A stretch of 32,880 bases of DNA from Deltaproteobacteria bacterium (GTDB taxonomy: Bacteria; Desulfobacterota; Desulfarculia; Adiutricales; Adiutricaceae). The stretch lies in the NCBI GenBank assembly GCA_031273455.1, contig JAISRZ010000111.1, forward strand, positions 1 through 32,880, given 5' to 3'. A program made the translations under genes and the position numbers. Below, piece by piece: positions 16,419 through 27,300 of this stretch. Below the pieces are notes generated by a model, which was not told where the DNA came from, searched no databases, and saw only the letters and a program-made list of their open reading frames with translations. Numbering within the stretch: position 1 is the stretch's first letter; every line of letters starts with the position of its first letter.

Positions 16419-17133
16419 GGGCCGCCGCCACGAAGGCCTGAAATAAATTAAGCTGGAGTTTATCGGTTCTAACTAAAAGCTCTGGGTGCCATTGGACCCC
16501 AACCACAAATAGGTCAGTAGTCCCCTCAATGGCTTCCACAATAGCGTCGGCGGCTACGCCCGCGGCCTTTAACCCTAGGGGGATATCCCGGGCCGACTGA
16601 TGGTGAAGGCTATTAACCAACATAGAGCTCTTTGGGTAGATATCCTTTAAGCGCTCCCCGGTTAACTCGATCTCATGGGAGGGCCACTTGGGGTCCAAGT
16701 TTTGAAAGTGCCGGATCCTTTGGGTGGGCGGGGTTCCGTTAAAAGAGACATCCTGCCACAAGGTCCCGCCCAAAGCCACCACCAGTAGTTGAAGCCCTCG
16801 GCATAACCCCAAAATAGGGATTCCTTGCTTAATAGCTAAACGGGTTATCTCAATTTCAAACCGATCCCGAACGAGGCACATGGGCCAGGTCTCGGTTAAC
16901 CCACCTTGAGGCGGCTCATTATAAAGTAGGGGGTGAATGTCTTGACCCCCGGTTAAAAGGAGCCCGTCAATCAGGTCCAGATATTCCGCGTAATGGGGGT
17001 ATTTTTCATCGGTGGGTAAAATGATCGGTAGCCCGCCAGCTAAATCAATGGCCGTGGGGTAAGCTCGCCAGAGCTCATGACGTTTTAGGCCCTCCTCTAA
17101 GGTGGTGGTTAGACCTATCACCGGCCGCTTCAT
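16399..17133 (-). CDS. Class I glutamine amidotransferase-like hydrolase (peptidase C26, PuuD-like)
   Basis: The 244-residue protein belongs to the gamma-glutamyl-gamma-aminobutyrate hydrolase group, which cuts gamma-glutamyl amides. Visible are LLLTGGQDIHPLLY (59-72), the nucleophile elbow GLCRGLQ with C111, and GVQWHPE with H216 and E218, completing the Cys-His-Glu triad. It has the expected length and no signal peptide. GAGGT precedes the ATG, which lies 29 bases after the UDG-like gene. The substrate is unknown; in other bacteria relatives work in polyamine breakdown, but no polyamine genes are near. It overlaps tatC and shares the lipid-synthase operon, which is an odd setting. Confidence 0.87.
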   Translation of the reverse strand: MKRPVIGLTTTLEEGLKRHELWRAYPTAIDLAGGLPIILPTDEKYPHYAEYLDLIDGLLLTGGQDIHPLLYNEPPQGGLTETWPMCLVRDRFEIEITRLAIKQGIPILGLCRGLQLLVVALGGTLWQDVSFNGTPPTQRIRHFQNLDPKWPSHEIELTGERLKDIYPKSSMLVNSLHHQSARDIPLGLKAAGVAADAIVEAIEGTTDLFVVGVQWHPELLVRTDKLQLNLFQAFVAAAHETRSR

Positions 17134-17162
17134 AAAGACCTCGTGTAATTAAAAGGCTTGGC

Positions 17163-17978
17163 CTAGAGTTTGGCCCGGCGTAAAGCCTTTAACATATCGC
17201 CCCAGGCCTCTTTTTTTAAGTCCTGGTCATTGACCAATTGTTCTAAGCCAAAGGTCACCTGGAGGGGCCTGGGCTCGGGTATTTTTAAGACAAAGGCTTT
17301 GGGCCGCAAAAAATACATGCGCCGATTGGTTTGGCTTAAGATTCGCCCCGACAGGTCCCCCATGGCCAAAACCAGCTGGGGTTGAACCAGGGTGGCTTCT
17401 TGGAGGAGGATCTTAAAGCACTCGGCCAAGGCCTCGGGCGGTAAGGCCTCCAGATTGGCCGGGGGGAAACATTTAACCGCTGGGGTGACATACAGTTCTT
17501 TTAAAGGGCGGTTAAAAACTTTCGCGGCGATCCGGCCCAAAAGGTCGGCTAGATCCCCAGCCGGTAAAACCTGGCCCGGGGCTAAAGGGTCTAAAACAAT
17601 CATAATAGGGGCGTTAACTGGGCCTTGGCCCAAAGTTTTCCCGGGTTGACCCAAAGGGCAGGTCTGGCATTTATTGATGAGATCGTTTAACGCGGTTAAA
17701 TTAGCGGTTTTCTCGATACCCTCTAAAGACCGGACGATCTGGGGAATTTGGAGCGGGGCGGGGGGGGTCTTTCCCGCGCCCAAAACTTGCGGGTAAGTCG
17801 TTAGCTCGTGGTTAACCGGGGTCTGGTTGGGCGGCGGGATCAAGGTTAGCTTAGGCGGGCCTAAATCCGGCAATTCCTCGGGCCAGACATTAAAGCCCAG
17901 TTCTTTAAAATACTCCAAGCACTCCCGGGCCGTTAGGGCTAGGGACAAGGGGGTAAGGTTGGATTCTTTCTCAGTCAC
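17163..17978 (-). CDS. Uracil-DNA-glycosylase-like protein (family 4 type, 4-Cys) with degenerate active site
   Basis: Residues about 100-265 have the fold marks of family 4 uracil-DNA glycosylases. The four Fe-S cysteines are C104-x2-C107, then C170 in VTPAVKCFPP, and C187 followed by PQLVLAMGD. The spacing fits a 4Fe-4S cluster. The catalytic motifs are altered: where the family has GEAPG the protein reads PLAPG, so the Glu is gone, and the HPS-type motif near the C-terminus is replaced by a GLEQL segment. It may therefore bind DNA or a cluster without uracil excision. The first 100 residues are proline-rich and unique. The GTG start overlaps the end of the PfaC-like gene by 8 bases (GTGACTGA), so translation is coupled. 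Its role in a lipid operon is unknown. Confidence 0.75.
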   Translation of the reverse strand: MTEKESNLTPLSLALTARECLEYFKELGFNVWPEELPDLGPPKLTLIPPPNQTPVNHELTTYPQVLGAGKTPPAPLQIPQIVRSLEGIEKTANLTALNDLINKCQTCPLGQPGKTLGQGPVNAPIMIVLDPLAPGQVLPAGDLADLLGRIAAKVFNRPLKELYVTPAVKCFPPANLEALPPEALAECFKILLQEATLVQPQLVLAMGDLSGRILSQTNRRMYFLRPKAFVLKIPEPRPLQVTFGLEQLVNDQDLKKEAWGDMLKALRRAKL

Positions 17979-20900
17979 GGAGGGCCACCGTAAAATTGTC
18001 CACTTGATAGACGGTTAAACCATCCACGTTAAGGAGGCCATTAAAAGTTAAGATCTGGTTATGCGGGTCGCTTTTGGTGACCAGTAAACCTAAAGACATA
18101 AGTTTGGCCGAGGGCGGGATTTGCCCCCGATACAGCCAGCCATGCTTCCGACCAACTAAGGGGGCCGTAAAAGAGCCCGCGTACTTTAAGGGGTCTTCCG
18201 GGTAATACCGTTTAACGGCTAGGTATTTGGCGGCCTGGAAAAAAGCCTCTAACCCCAAGGACCCCGGCCAGACCGGGTCATTGGGGAAATGAGCTTGAAA
18301 AAACCAAGCCTCGGGCGTAACGGGGCTTTGAGCCCAGATCCGCCGGTTATCGCCCGCCTCTAAAAGTAGCTCCTCAATTGACCGCCACTTTTCTTGGGGC
18401 CAAGCCGGGCCAAGGGGGTAGGGGATAGACGTTAGGTTAGGGGGCCGATCTAAAGCTTTAGCCAAAGAGGGCTCGGTTTTTAGACCCTTTTGCCGGGCTA
18501 AGTTTTCGGGATCGAAAAAGCCAAAGTGAGTGACCCCCTCGTAAACGGTTTGCCCGTTCTGGGTGGTTTTAAACTCGTAATGCTGGATGGTCATCCGGCC
18601 TAAGATGGAGGCCTTGGTTAAAGTGGCCTTGGTGATTAAAGGCTCAAGCGCGGTGGGGACAATATCCTTATAAGTCGTGGCCTCCCCCCCGAGGTTCCGA
18701 AAGCGCATGGGGGCGTCAAACAGAAGGGCGGTCCCCATAAAGGCGGCTAAAAACCCGCAAGCTTGTAAGGCCACTTCGTTTAAGGCCGCGTAAGGAAGAA
18801 CCGGGTTCTGACCGCCAGCGGCCTTAAAAAGCCAGGAATCGGGAGCCGGGGTATAGCGGGCCTCGACCGTGGTTCCTAAAGCCACCCGGCCCACTTGGCC
18901 TTGGAGGACCTCGGCTTGGTCGACAAAATCGTAGGGCTCTTGGGGTAAGCGGGCCACAAAGGACCCATCGTCAAAGCGCGCGAACTTGGGCCCCAAAGCT
19001 TCGGACATCTTCCCTTTAATTAAGACGTTTAAGCGGGCCTTATCAAAAAATAAGTCGCTTAAAGGTTTCACCCGGCGGAAGGCCGCGGGGGGCTCGGGAT
19101 CGGATTTAATAGAGCCAGAAACTTTCCGTTTTTGGCTTTTTGGCGACCAGAAGTGGGTCAGATCGCTGACCGTGGTTCCAGCTAAGCGTAAGCCTAAGTT
19201 TCGGACCTCGGCGATGGGTTTCCCGTCGGCCCACATGATGGCCTCGGCTAAGGCCTGGGGTTCGGCGGAACTATTAACGGTGATTTCTCTTACGTGAACC
19301 TCATAAGCCACTTGGCTAGTTTTCGGGGTGACTTGACCCCGGCACTTTAAGCTCTGCTTAACCCCCAAAGCCGGCCGAAAGGCCGCTTGGGGGTTTAAGG
19401 GCAGCCAGCCCAAGGTTAGTAAGTACAGTCTTAAGGCTTGTAAGGCCGCGTCATACATTAAGGTCCCGGGCATGACCTCGTCTTGGGGAAAGTGACAGAC
19501 TAAGTACCAAGCCGTGGGCGTGACCTTAGCTTCCACCCGGATAAAGCCTTGATTGTAAAGCCCGCCGGTCCGCTCGATTTTGGTGGCTAAGTCAAAAAGG
19601 GCTAGTTTTCCGCCGGGTAATAGCGGCGTCGCAACCGAGCCATAGGGCCGACCCAAAGGTTTATTGTCGCCTAACCGCAACCGGGTGATTTCAGCCCGGG
19701 AAAAGCTTTTGGGCCCGGGTTTAACGAAGGCTAAGCTTTCCGAAGGGGCCACGGGGGCCGGTTTAGGGGTGTCGTTAGGTAACCCTCGGCCCGATAAAAG
19801 AGCCTCATTAGTGAAAAAACCCGCTCGACCCTCGCGCATGGTGAGAAGAGGGGACCCGTTAACGCTACCGGTAAAATCAAACCGGAACATTAAGGTTTCC
19901 CCATGGTGGAAGAACCTTAAGATCTTAATGTCATACTGGGCCGTGTCCCCGGGCCCGGGCGGATCGGCCAAAAAGACCACTTCCGCGTCTAAAAGGCGAT
20001 ATAAGGCTAAACCCTTGGTGTTAAAGTCGGCCCCTAAATACCCGGATAACATTAGATCGGCTTGACCCGACTCAATGGCTAACCCCGGGGTGATCCGCTC
20101 ATCGTCTAAATACCAGTCCGAAGGCCGGATATCTTTTTCAGTGACAATCCGACCGGGCCCTAAAGATTTAGGCGTTCCCTCTAAAACTAAGACCCGATCC
20201 ACCAGCATCAAAGGCTCCGCCGGTAAGCGAACTCTAGATGGGTAGGCGTCAACCTCGCTAAACTCCGGGCCAAAGACTTGGCCGATCTTTCCCACCGCGA
20301 ACTCTAAGCAAGCTTCCCTAGAAAGAACAACCTCTGGGGCCGCTGGTTCTAGTTTCGCCGCTGGCTCGGGTTTCGCCGCTGGCTCGGCCAGCTGCGAGGC
20401 GGTAGCGGGTTCATCTTCTTTGGGGCTAGGGGTTTTCGGGGTTTGGACTTTGGGGTCCTTTTTGACCTGGCCCTGTAACCAGTTTAAGTAATCCTCATTC
20501 GGGGGGTCGGTTTTAACCTCGGGATCGCGCGCGTCCTCGCTGGGGGGCGCGGGCCAGTTAAGGGCCGGGGGATCGAGAGTGATGGGGGTTAAAAACCGCG
20601 GATCCGGCTCGGGCGTGGGTTGGGGTTGGCCCTTAAAGGGATCCGGGATCTGCCCATGTAACCACAGTTCGGAAATGATTTGCGAAACCCCGGCCCAGCC
20701 CTCGTCCACGGCGGTCGCGGCCATGCTGGCCGCTAAATGGGGTCGATCGGCTAAGATGGCTTTCACCAAACGGGTGGCGCTGCTCCCCGGGCCGATCTCA
20801 ATAAAAAAGCGGGCCCCATCGGCCCAAGCTTGGTTAATAAGATCCAAGAAGCGATGGCCCTTAACGGCTTGGAGGGTTAAAGACTCGGCCACCGCTTCCG

Positions 20901-23900
20901 CTGTGGGCTCGTAAGCTTTTCCCCAGTGGGATGAATAGACCTTAACCCCCGCTCGAGGAACCGTCCGTCTTAAGTGAAACTTATAGTAAGCCTCTTTGAC
21001 TGGGGTGGTGGCGGGGGAATGGACCGCGGCCACGTCCTCCACCGGAAAGAAGGGGGCTTCCAAGGCTTGGGCCAAAGCGGCCACGGCTTGCTCTTCCCCG
21101 CCAATAACCACTTCCTCTAGGGTGTTAACGATTAACTGGAAGACCCGGAATCTAAAAGAGGGCGGTAGATTCTCTAGGGCCTTGGCCACGGCCTTTTCCG
21201 AGCGGGGAATAATCCCGGCCAGCCACTTAAAGGGTTTTTTAGCCGGCCAACTTAAGTAAGTTCTAGGGGCCGTTAATTCCCCGGTTAAGTCTTTAGAAAA
21301 TAAGGTTGAGGCCATTAAATCGTTATACAGCTCATCGCGATCCGGCCAGATCCCTAAGGCCACTAAAGCGGCCGTTTCCCCTAGGGAGTAACCTAAAACG
21401 GCCTTCGGGGTCAAACCTAAAGACTCCAAAACCCTCGTCCCTAATAAACCAAAGTTGACCTGGGCCAAGATAGCTTCTCGGCAGGTCGGTTTTTTGGGGT
21501 TAGGGGTCCAAAAAAGCTCGCTTTGGAAGTGGGCTAAAGGATCGCTGACCTCCTCTTCCAGTTGGCCCATAATGGCCGGAAAAGCCAAGGCCAACCCCCG
21601 GCCTAAACCTTTATAAACATTGCCCGACCCCGGAAAGACCAAAGCCAGATCCCCAGAGAAGGGTTCGGCCGGGGCCCGTAGAAGCCGCGGTTTTAAATCC
21701 CGGTCCTCTTCGCCGGCTAAAGCTCTTTTTAATAAGGCCGCGAGTTCGCGGCCATCGCGGGCTTGGATGGCCAAAGCCGGGTCCCCGGGTTTATCGCGCT
21801 CTAAAGCCCAAAAATCCCGGGTTAAGCGGTTTAGATCCCGACTAGGGTTGGCCTCCAATAGAGCGCTTAAGCGAGCCAAACCGTGAGCTAAGGGGTTAGT
21901 TTCGTTAGCTTTAAAATAAAACCAAACGTCCGGTCGAATGGGGTCGGGGGGCACGGTTAAAGTTTGGGGCTCGCGACCGCTAGCCTCGGCTAACTCATAC
22001 CCGGGGCCAGTTAAGACCCGGTTCTCGTCCGGTTTTTTCAGCCAATAAGCCATGCCATGGCCTCGGCCCAAGGGCTTTAAGTGGTGGCGTAAATAAAAGC
22101 CATAGCGGTTTAAGGCGAAGAGCCCGGACAAGGGGCCAATTCTCGCCCCCGAGTCGTTGAGCTTTAAGCGGCCTAATGGGGATAAGAATTTAGCGGCTTT
22201 CGGCCCAGCTAAGACCATAATGGCCGCGCCTTCCACCCAGACGGTCCTGGGGGCTAAATAACCGGTTTTGGGGTCCCCAAAGGTATCGACCACCCCGACC
22301 ACGGCTAAATCCAAAGACCCATCCACTAACCGCCGGGCCGCTTCCGTTAACGCCCGAAACCCACTGTCCCGTTCCTCGGACATGGTAAAGGCCGGCCCCC
22401 CGCTCCCCAAGTAGCGGGCCAAGCGACTGGCCACAAAACTCCCCAAAGCCCCTAAAACCCGGCTATGGGTTAGGGCCGGGGGTCCCCCGGCCCGTAAAGC
22501 GTTAATAAATAAGTCTTTTTCCCCCAAAGGGAGCTTATCGGCCTTAATTAAAGCCTCCGCGGCCCGAATGGGGGCGGTCCAGCGTAAAGCTAGGTCCGCG
22601 GCCCGCGGGTCAATTTCCACCCCCATAAAGATACCCAAGCGATCGCGATCAAGCTCACTAGGCCACTTTTCGGGATTTAACCCAGCGGCCTCCAGGGCCG
22701 CGGCCCCGGCCTTTAAGACCAGCGTTTGCTGGGGCAAAGACTCGGCTAACTCTTTGGGCGGCAGCTTAAACGGGGAGACGTCTAAGGTTAGCTCTTGAAA
22801 GAAAAACCCGGTGGTCTTTAAGGCCCCTAAGCGCCGGCTTTGGGCCATGGGCGGTTCCTCGGGGGTCAGCCAGAAACGGGCTAAGGTGTCGTAGGAGGGC
22901 CAGGGGGCTAAAACCGTCCGGGCCGCGATTAAATCGACCTCCAAGGGCGCGGGGGTTACGCTTTTAGGTTTCCGGCCTTTGGGTTTAAGCCAAAGCTTAG
23001 GGTCATAGGCCTCTAAAACCGCTTGGGCGTTAACCCCGCCAAAACCAAAGGCGTTAACCGCGGCTAAGCGGGCCCCGTGGGGCGGCTCGGGCCAGGGTAT
23101 AGGTTGGCTTAAGATCCGTAAAGGCGGGCCCGCCTCTAAATCAAAGGAAGGGGACGAAAAACCGGCGCTCGGGGGCAAAACTTGGTGGTTTAAGGCTAAG
23201 ACGGCTTTAGCCAAAGCCACGGCCCCAGCGGCGGAGAGTAAGTGCCCTAAATTGCTTTTAACCGACCCCAAAACCGGCGTTTGGGTTAACTTATGGTCTT
23301 TTAAAAAGGCCTTTAAGGCCGCGGCCTCAGCTTTATCGCCCACCAGGGTCGAGGTCCCATGGGCCTCGATTAAACCTAAGGACTCCGGGGTCCGCTCGGC
23401 TAAGTTAAAGGCCGCCCGCATCACCCGAGCTTGCCCCTCGGGATCCGGGGCCAATAAGTTACCGGTCCGATCGTTTCCTAGACCCACGGCTAAGATGGTG
23501 GCTAAGATCTCGTCCCCATCGGCTAAAGCCCGGTCCAAGGTTTTTAAAACCAGGGCGCAAGCCCCGGAGCCCACGACCAAACCATCGGCCCGCTGGTCAA
23601 AGGGCCGGGAGACCCCGGAACGGGATAAGGCCCGTAACTGACTAAAACCCAACTGGGTGAAGAGCGGGTCAGCCCGGGCTAAACCGCCGGTGATAACGGC
23701 GGTCAATTCGCCGCTAAAAAGGCGATCTAAGGCCAAATTGACCGCGTACAAAGAGGAGGCGCAGGCCGCGTCCACGGTGTAAGCCGGGCCCTTTAAGCCC
23801 AAGGCTTTAGCCAACAAACGGGCCGAGTAACCCACGGCCCGAAAGGGGTTGGTGCGCGGCGGCTCGGAAAAAGGGTTAAAGGGCCAAGATCGGGTGGCCT

Positions 23901-24345
23901 CGCGCCCGTACAGGGCGATGGCCGCTTCCGATTGGGTTTTGGTGGGTAAGATGACGTGGCCGGCGATGACCCCCACTTGGTTCGGGTCATGGCCGTCTAA
24001 GACGGGTTTGGCTAAAGCCCTTTTGCCAGCGGCTAGCCAATACAATAGGGAGTCGTCCCCCTCACTCGGGTCAAAGCTATCCGGTAGATCCAGATCTTTT
24101 AGCTCTTCTAAAGGTGGCCGCTGGTCCAGCCAAGCCCCGATTAAGCTATAAGTTTTGTCCAAAGCCGGGGGATCGGCCGGGTCGTAAAAAAGGTTGGGAT
24201 CGGCCCCAAAGTCCGCCGTGGTGGCCGCCCGAAAGGCCGTCCGGTTGTTCAGGATCAGCTCCCAGAATTGGCCCAAATCGTCCGCCCCGGGGACCATTAG
24301 GCCCATGGAGACCACGGCCGCGGCTTTTTTGGGGTCTTTGGTCAC
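17971..24345 (-). CDS. PfaC-like synthase subunit: KS-CLF-AT-DH-DH
   Basis: The 2124-residue protein is a large subunit of a PUFA-type iterative polyketide/fatty-acid synthase. Domains: KS (1-450) with the full triad C195 (VDAACASS), H329 (EAHGTST) and H368 (KSNLGH); a chain-length-factor-like KS (about 500-790) in which R659 replaces the Cys; an acyltransferase (898-1235) with GYSLGE (S987) and H1109; a proline/alanine linker (1236-1340); and two FabA-type dehydratase units. Each unit has two hot-dog halves: 1341-1515 plus CHFPQDEVMPGTLM (H1618), and 1760-1945 plus AHFPNDPVWPGSLG (H2019). Standard PfaC is KS-CLF-DH-DH with AT in another protein, so the built-in AT is notable and resembles myxobacterial and thraustochytrid subunits. 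No enoyl reductase domain is seen. The GTG start overlaps the PfaA-like stop by four bases. Confidence 0.88.
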   Translation of the reverse strand: MTKDPKKAAAVVSMGLMVPGADDLGQFWELILNNRTAFRAATTADFGADPNLFYDPADPPALDKTYSLIGAWLDQRPPLEELKDLDLPDSFDPSEGDDSLLYWLAAGKRALAKPVLDGHDPNQVGVIAGHVILPTKTQSEAAIALYGREATRSWPFNPFSEPPRTNPFRAVGYSARLLAKALGLKGPAYTVDAACASSLYAVNLALDRLFSGELTAVITGGLARADPLFTQLGFSQLRALSRSGVSRPFDQRADGLVVGSGACALVLKTLDRALADGDEILATILAVGLGNDRTGNLLAPDPEGQARVMRAAFNLAERTPESLGLIEAHGTSTLVGDKAEAAALKAFLKDHKLTQTPVLGSVKSNLGHLLSAAGAVALAKAVLALNHQVLPPSAGFSSPSFDLEAGPPLRILSQPIPWPEPPHGARLAAVNAFGFGGVNAQAVLEAYDPKLWLKPKGRKPKSVTPAPLEVDLIAARTVLAPWPSYDTLARFWLTPEEPPMAQSRRLGALKTTGFFFQELTLDVSPFKLPPKELAESLPQQTLVLKAGAAALEAAGLNPEKWPSELDRDRLGIFMGVEIDPRAADLALRWTAPIRAAEALIKADKLPLGEKDLFINALRAGGPPALTHSRVLGALGSFVASRLARYLGSGGPAFTMSEERDSGFRALTEAARRLVDGSLDLAVVGVVDTFGDPKTGYLAPRTVWVEGAAIMVLAGPKAAKFLSPLGRLKLNDSGARIGPLSGLFALNRYGFYLRHHLKPLGRGHGMAYWLKKPDENRVLTGPGYELAEASGREPQTLTVPPDPIRPDVWFYFKANETNPLAHGLARLSALLEANPSRDLNRLTRDFWALERDKPGDPALAIQARDGRELAALLKRALAGEEDRDLKPRLLRAPAEPFSGDLALVFPGSGNVYKGLGRGLALAFPAIMGQLEEEVSDPLAHFQSELFWTPNPKKPTCREAILAQVNFGLLGTRVLESLGLTPKAVLGYSLGETAALVALGIWPDRDELYNDLMASTLFSKDLTGELTAPRTYLSWPAKKPFKWLAGIIPRSEKAVAKALENLPPSFRFRVFQLIVNTLEEVVIGGEEQAVAALAQALEAPFFPVEDVAAVHSPATTPVKEAYYKFHLRRTVPRAGVKVYSSHWGKAYEPTAEAVAESLTLQAVKGHRFLDLINQAWADGARFFIEIGPGSSATRLVKAILADRPHLAASMAATAVDEGWAGVSQIISELWLHGQIPDPFKGQPQPTPEPDPRFLTPITLDPPALNWPAPPSEDARDPEVKTDPPNEDYLNWLQGQVKKDPKVQTPKTPSPKEDEPATASQLAEPAAKPEPAAKLEPAAPEVVLSREACLEFAVGKIGQVFGPEFSEVDAYPSRVRLPAEPLMLVDRVLVLEGTPKSLGPGRIVTEKDIRPSDWYLDDERITPGLAIESGQADLMLSGYLGADFNTKGLALYRLLDAEVVFLADPPGPGDTAQYDIKILRFFHHGETLMFRFDFTGSVNGSPLLTMREGRAGFFTNEALLSGRGLPNDTPKPAPVAPSESLAFVKPGPKSFSRAEITRLRLGDNKPLGRPYGSVATPLLPGGKLALFDLATKIERTGGLYNQGFIRVEAKVTPTAWYLVCHFPQDEVMPGTLMYDAALQALRLYLLTLGWLPLNPQAAFRPALGVKQSLKCRGQVTPKTSQVAYEVHVREITVNSSAEPQALAEAIMWADGKPIAEVRNLGLRLAGTTVSDLTHFWSPKSQKRKVSGSIKSDPEPPAAFRRVKPLSDLFFDKARLNVLIKGKMSEALGPKFARFDDGSFVARLPQEPYDFVDQAEVLQGQVGRVALGTTVEARYTPAPDSWLFKAAGGQNPVLPYAALNEVALQACGFLAAFMGTALLFDAPMRFRNLGGEATTYKDIVPTALEPLITKATLTKASILGRMTIQHYEFKTTQNGQTVYEGVTHFGFFDPENLARQKGLKTEPSLAKALDRPPNLTSIPYPLGPAWPQEKWRSIEELLLEAGDNRRIWAQSPVTPEAWFFQAHFPNDPVWPGSLGLEAFFQAAKYLAVKRYYPEDPLKYAGSFTAPLVGRKHGWLYRGQIPPSAKLMSLGLLVTKSDPHNQILTFNGLLNVDGLTVYQVDNFTVALRD

Positions 24346-27300
24346 TGGGTTCCTCGGGCGTAAGCGGTTAAGGCCGAAAGGTTAGTCCCTTGGCCCAAAA
24401 CCACCACCTCCGCTGGGTCCCCCACCGGGGAGCGGATGAGCCGGACAAAGGTCTTGGCCCCCTCTTGTAAACCAATGAGGCCCACGCCTTGGGCGTTAAA
24501 CTGGCCCGCTAAGGTCTCCGAGACCATGCCCCCGGCCCACGGGCCCCAGTTGACGGCCAAGATCCGGGCTTTGGGGTGCAAGGTGGAAAGCTCCCAAGCG
24601 GTTTTGTTTAAAACCTCATTGCCCGCGGCGTAATCGCTTTGGCCTTGCCGACCAAAGCGAGCCGTGGAGGAGCTAAAGAAGACCACGAGCTTTAAGGGCT
24701 CTGGCTGAAAGGCCTCTAAAAAACTCGCGGCGATCTGGGTTTTGGTGGTGTAGACCCGGGCGAAGTCCTCGTGGCTTTTCCCCAAAATCGGGTGATCGGC
24801 TAAGACCCCGGCCCCGTGGATAAAGCCGCGAATGGGCCCAAAGCGGGCCCTAGTTTTCCGGGCCGCTTCCTCTAAGACCTGAGGTTGGGTGAAATCCCCG
24901 GCGATATACTCCACCGTGGACCCGGTGGCCTCTAACGCGGCGAGGTTTCGCTTAAGCTCTCTAGTCGATAAGATTAAGCGGGTTCTTTCCCCTAGCTCTT
25001 TGGGGGTTAAACCGCCTTTATGGGCCTCATGGAGGGCGGCTTTAATCTCTTTATCCGTGGTTAGCTTAGCTAACCACTCCGGTTCGGGTGGGCCAAGGGG
25101 GGTGCGGCCTAAAATGACTAAACGCGGCTTATACAGGATGGCCATTTCTTTAACCACCGCCGCCGTCACTCCCCGGCCCCCGCCGGTGACCACCACCGTG
25201 TCCCCGGGGTTTAACAAAGGATCCGGGCTTTCGGCGGGGGAATAGGGCTTTAAGGTCAAACCGGTTAAACGGTCCAAGGCGGCTAAACCCAGTTCCACGG
25301 GGCCCGGGGCGGCCACGTGGTCAAGGATGGCCGTAACCCAAGCCGAGCGGGGGATCTCGTAAATGGCTAGAGGCAGATCCAAGACTCGGGTGAAAACCTC
25401 GGGCCACTCCCGGGCCGCGCACTTCAATAAACCCACCAAAGCCCCGGAAATGGAGTTCCCGTGGGATAAGCCAAAGGTGGGCCGCGGAAAGCCAAAGGTC
25501 CCGCCTAAAAAGGATAAACCCGCGATGGCTTTTAAGCTCGGCCCCGAGGCCTTAAGGGCTTTTAAAGCTTGGGTGATAAGTTCCGCCCGGCGGTCAGGCC
25601 CGGGCCAGACTAAAAATAAGATATCGGCTGGGCTATTTTCCCAAGGCGCGAAGTCATGGCTCCAAGGCCGCCGCTCAACCTTATAGCCCCGTTTTTTTAG
25701 CTGGGTCTCAATGGTCTGGGACAAGCGATCGGAACCCACTAACCGGACTAAACCGCCCGGGGGCCAGGGGGAAGGCCCGGGCTCTGGGGTTAAGATCTCC
25801 GGCTCCACTTGGAACAAACTGGGCCAAGCCAGTTGGCTCTGGTTTAAAGCCGCGTCTAAAATGGCCCGGCCATTAACTAGGCCCTGGCCGTGATCGTGGC
25901 CATTGCCCTTGCCATTCCCTTTAACGGTGGGGCTTTTGGCGGTTAAAGGGCTGTCTTTAACCGCCAGCGTAACGTCCGTGGGGGCCGTAACCTTAGGGCT
26001 ACCTTTAGCTGGGCTAGCGACTTGGGGTTTCGAAGGGAACTTGGCCGCGAAAAAGTCCAGCCAATCGCCTAAGGTTTGGGCCGAGGCCAAAGTCCCTTGC
26101 TCCAAGGGCGTTAGATCCGGGCCGTTTTCGGCTAAGGTGGAGAGGATTTCCACTTTTTTAATGGAGTCCAAGCCCAAGTCGCCTTCCAGGTCCATTTTGG
26201 GCTCTAAAAGATCGACCGGGTACCCGGTTTCTTGGGCGATGATGGCCAAAACGTCCGGCCCAGTCGTAGCTATTGGGTTTAAACCAGGCTCTTGGTCTAA
26301 ACCAGGCGCTTGGGTTTCTAAAGAAACCGGGGCGGGTTTAGGGGCTGGGGCCTTAGGGAGCTTCGTTAGCTCAGTTATTAAATCGCCTAAGGTGACGGCC
26401 CCCGAAAGGCTAGCTGGATCCAAGCCCGGGAGCTTATCGGCCAAAGTGGCTAAGATTTCCACGCGTTTAATGGAGTCTAAGCCTAAGTCAGACTCCAGAT
26501 CCAGATCCGGCGTTAAGCTGTCCACGGGGTAACCGGTCTCTTGGGCCAGTGTCGTTTGGACTAACGCGGTCGGATTTAGAGCGGCTAAATTAGGGCTAGG
26601 GGCGATTTCCGATAAAGAGGCGGTTGGGGAGGCGGCTAAAGGCTGGGCGATGGGGCCCTGACAGAGAGCGGCCAGATCGCCTAAGGTCCGGGGCTGAGCC
26701 TCAATGGGCGTAAGCGCTGGGAACCGCTCGGCCAATAAGGCCAATAGCTCCACTCTTTTAATGGAGTCTAAACCCAAATCCTCCTCCAGATCCAAAGAGC
26801 TGGTTAAGGAATCGGCTGGGTAACCGGTCTCGCGGGCCAAGATATCAATAATAACGGGCCAAACGTCGCCGTCATTAGAGGAAGGCCCATCGCTAGAAGC
26901 CGGGGCCGCGGGCGGCCCGGCGGGGCTTTGGGCTATGGTCTCTGGGCCCAGGTTAGCCGCAAGGTTAGCCCCAATGGCGGGTCCGCTCGGGGGGTTGAAA
27001 GGGGCCCCGGTCGCGGTCAGTTTTTTTATTTCCAGGGTCAGCTCTTTTAAAGCGGCTAAAGTCTGGGACTGGATGGCCACCAGATCGTTTAGGGCGGCGT
27101 TAACTGGTAGGGCCTGGTTATCTGGTAGGGCCTGGTTAACTGGTAAGACAGGGTTATCTGGAGTCAAGCTATCGTTCCCTAGGGGAGCCATAAGGGCGGT
27201 TTTCGGCTTTAAAGCGGGTTTTTTGATCGCCTCAAAGTGATGGCCCCCGTTGAGGTTAACAAAATACCCATTCGGGACCGGGGGCGGAGTCTTAATATTC

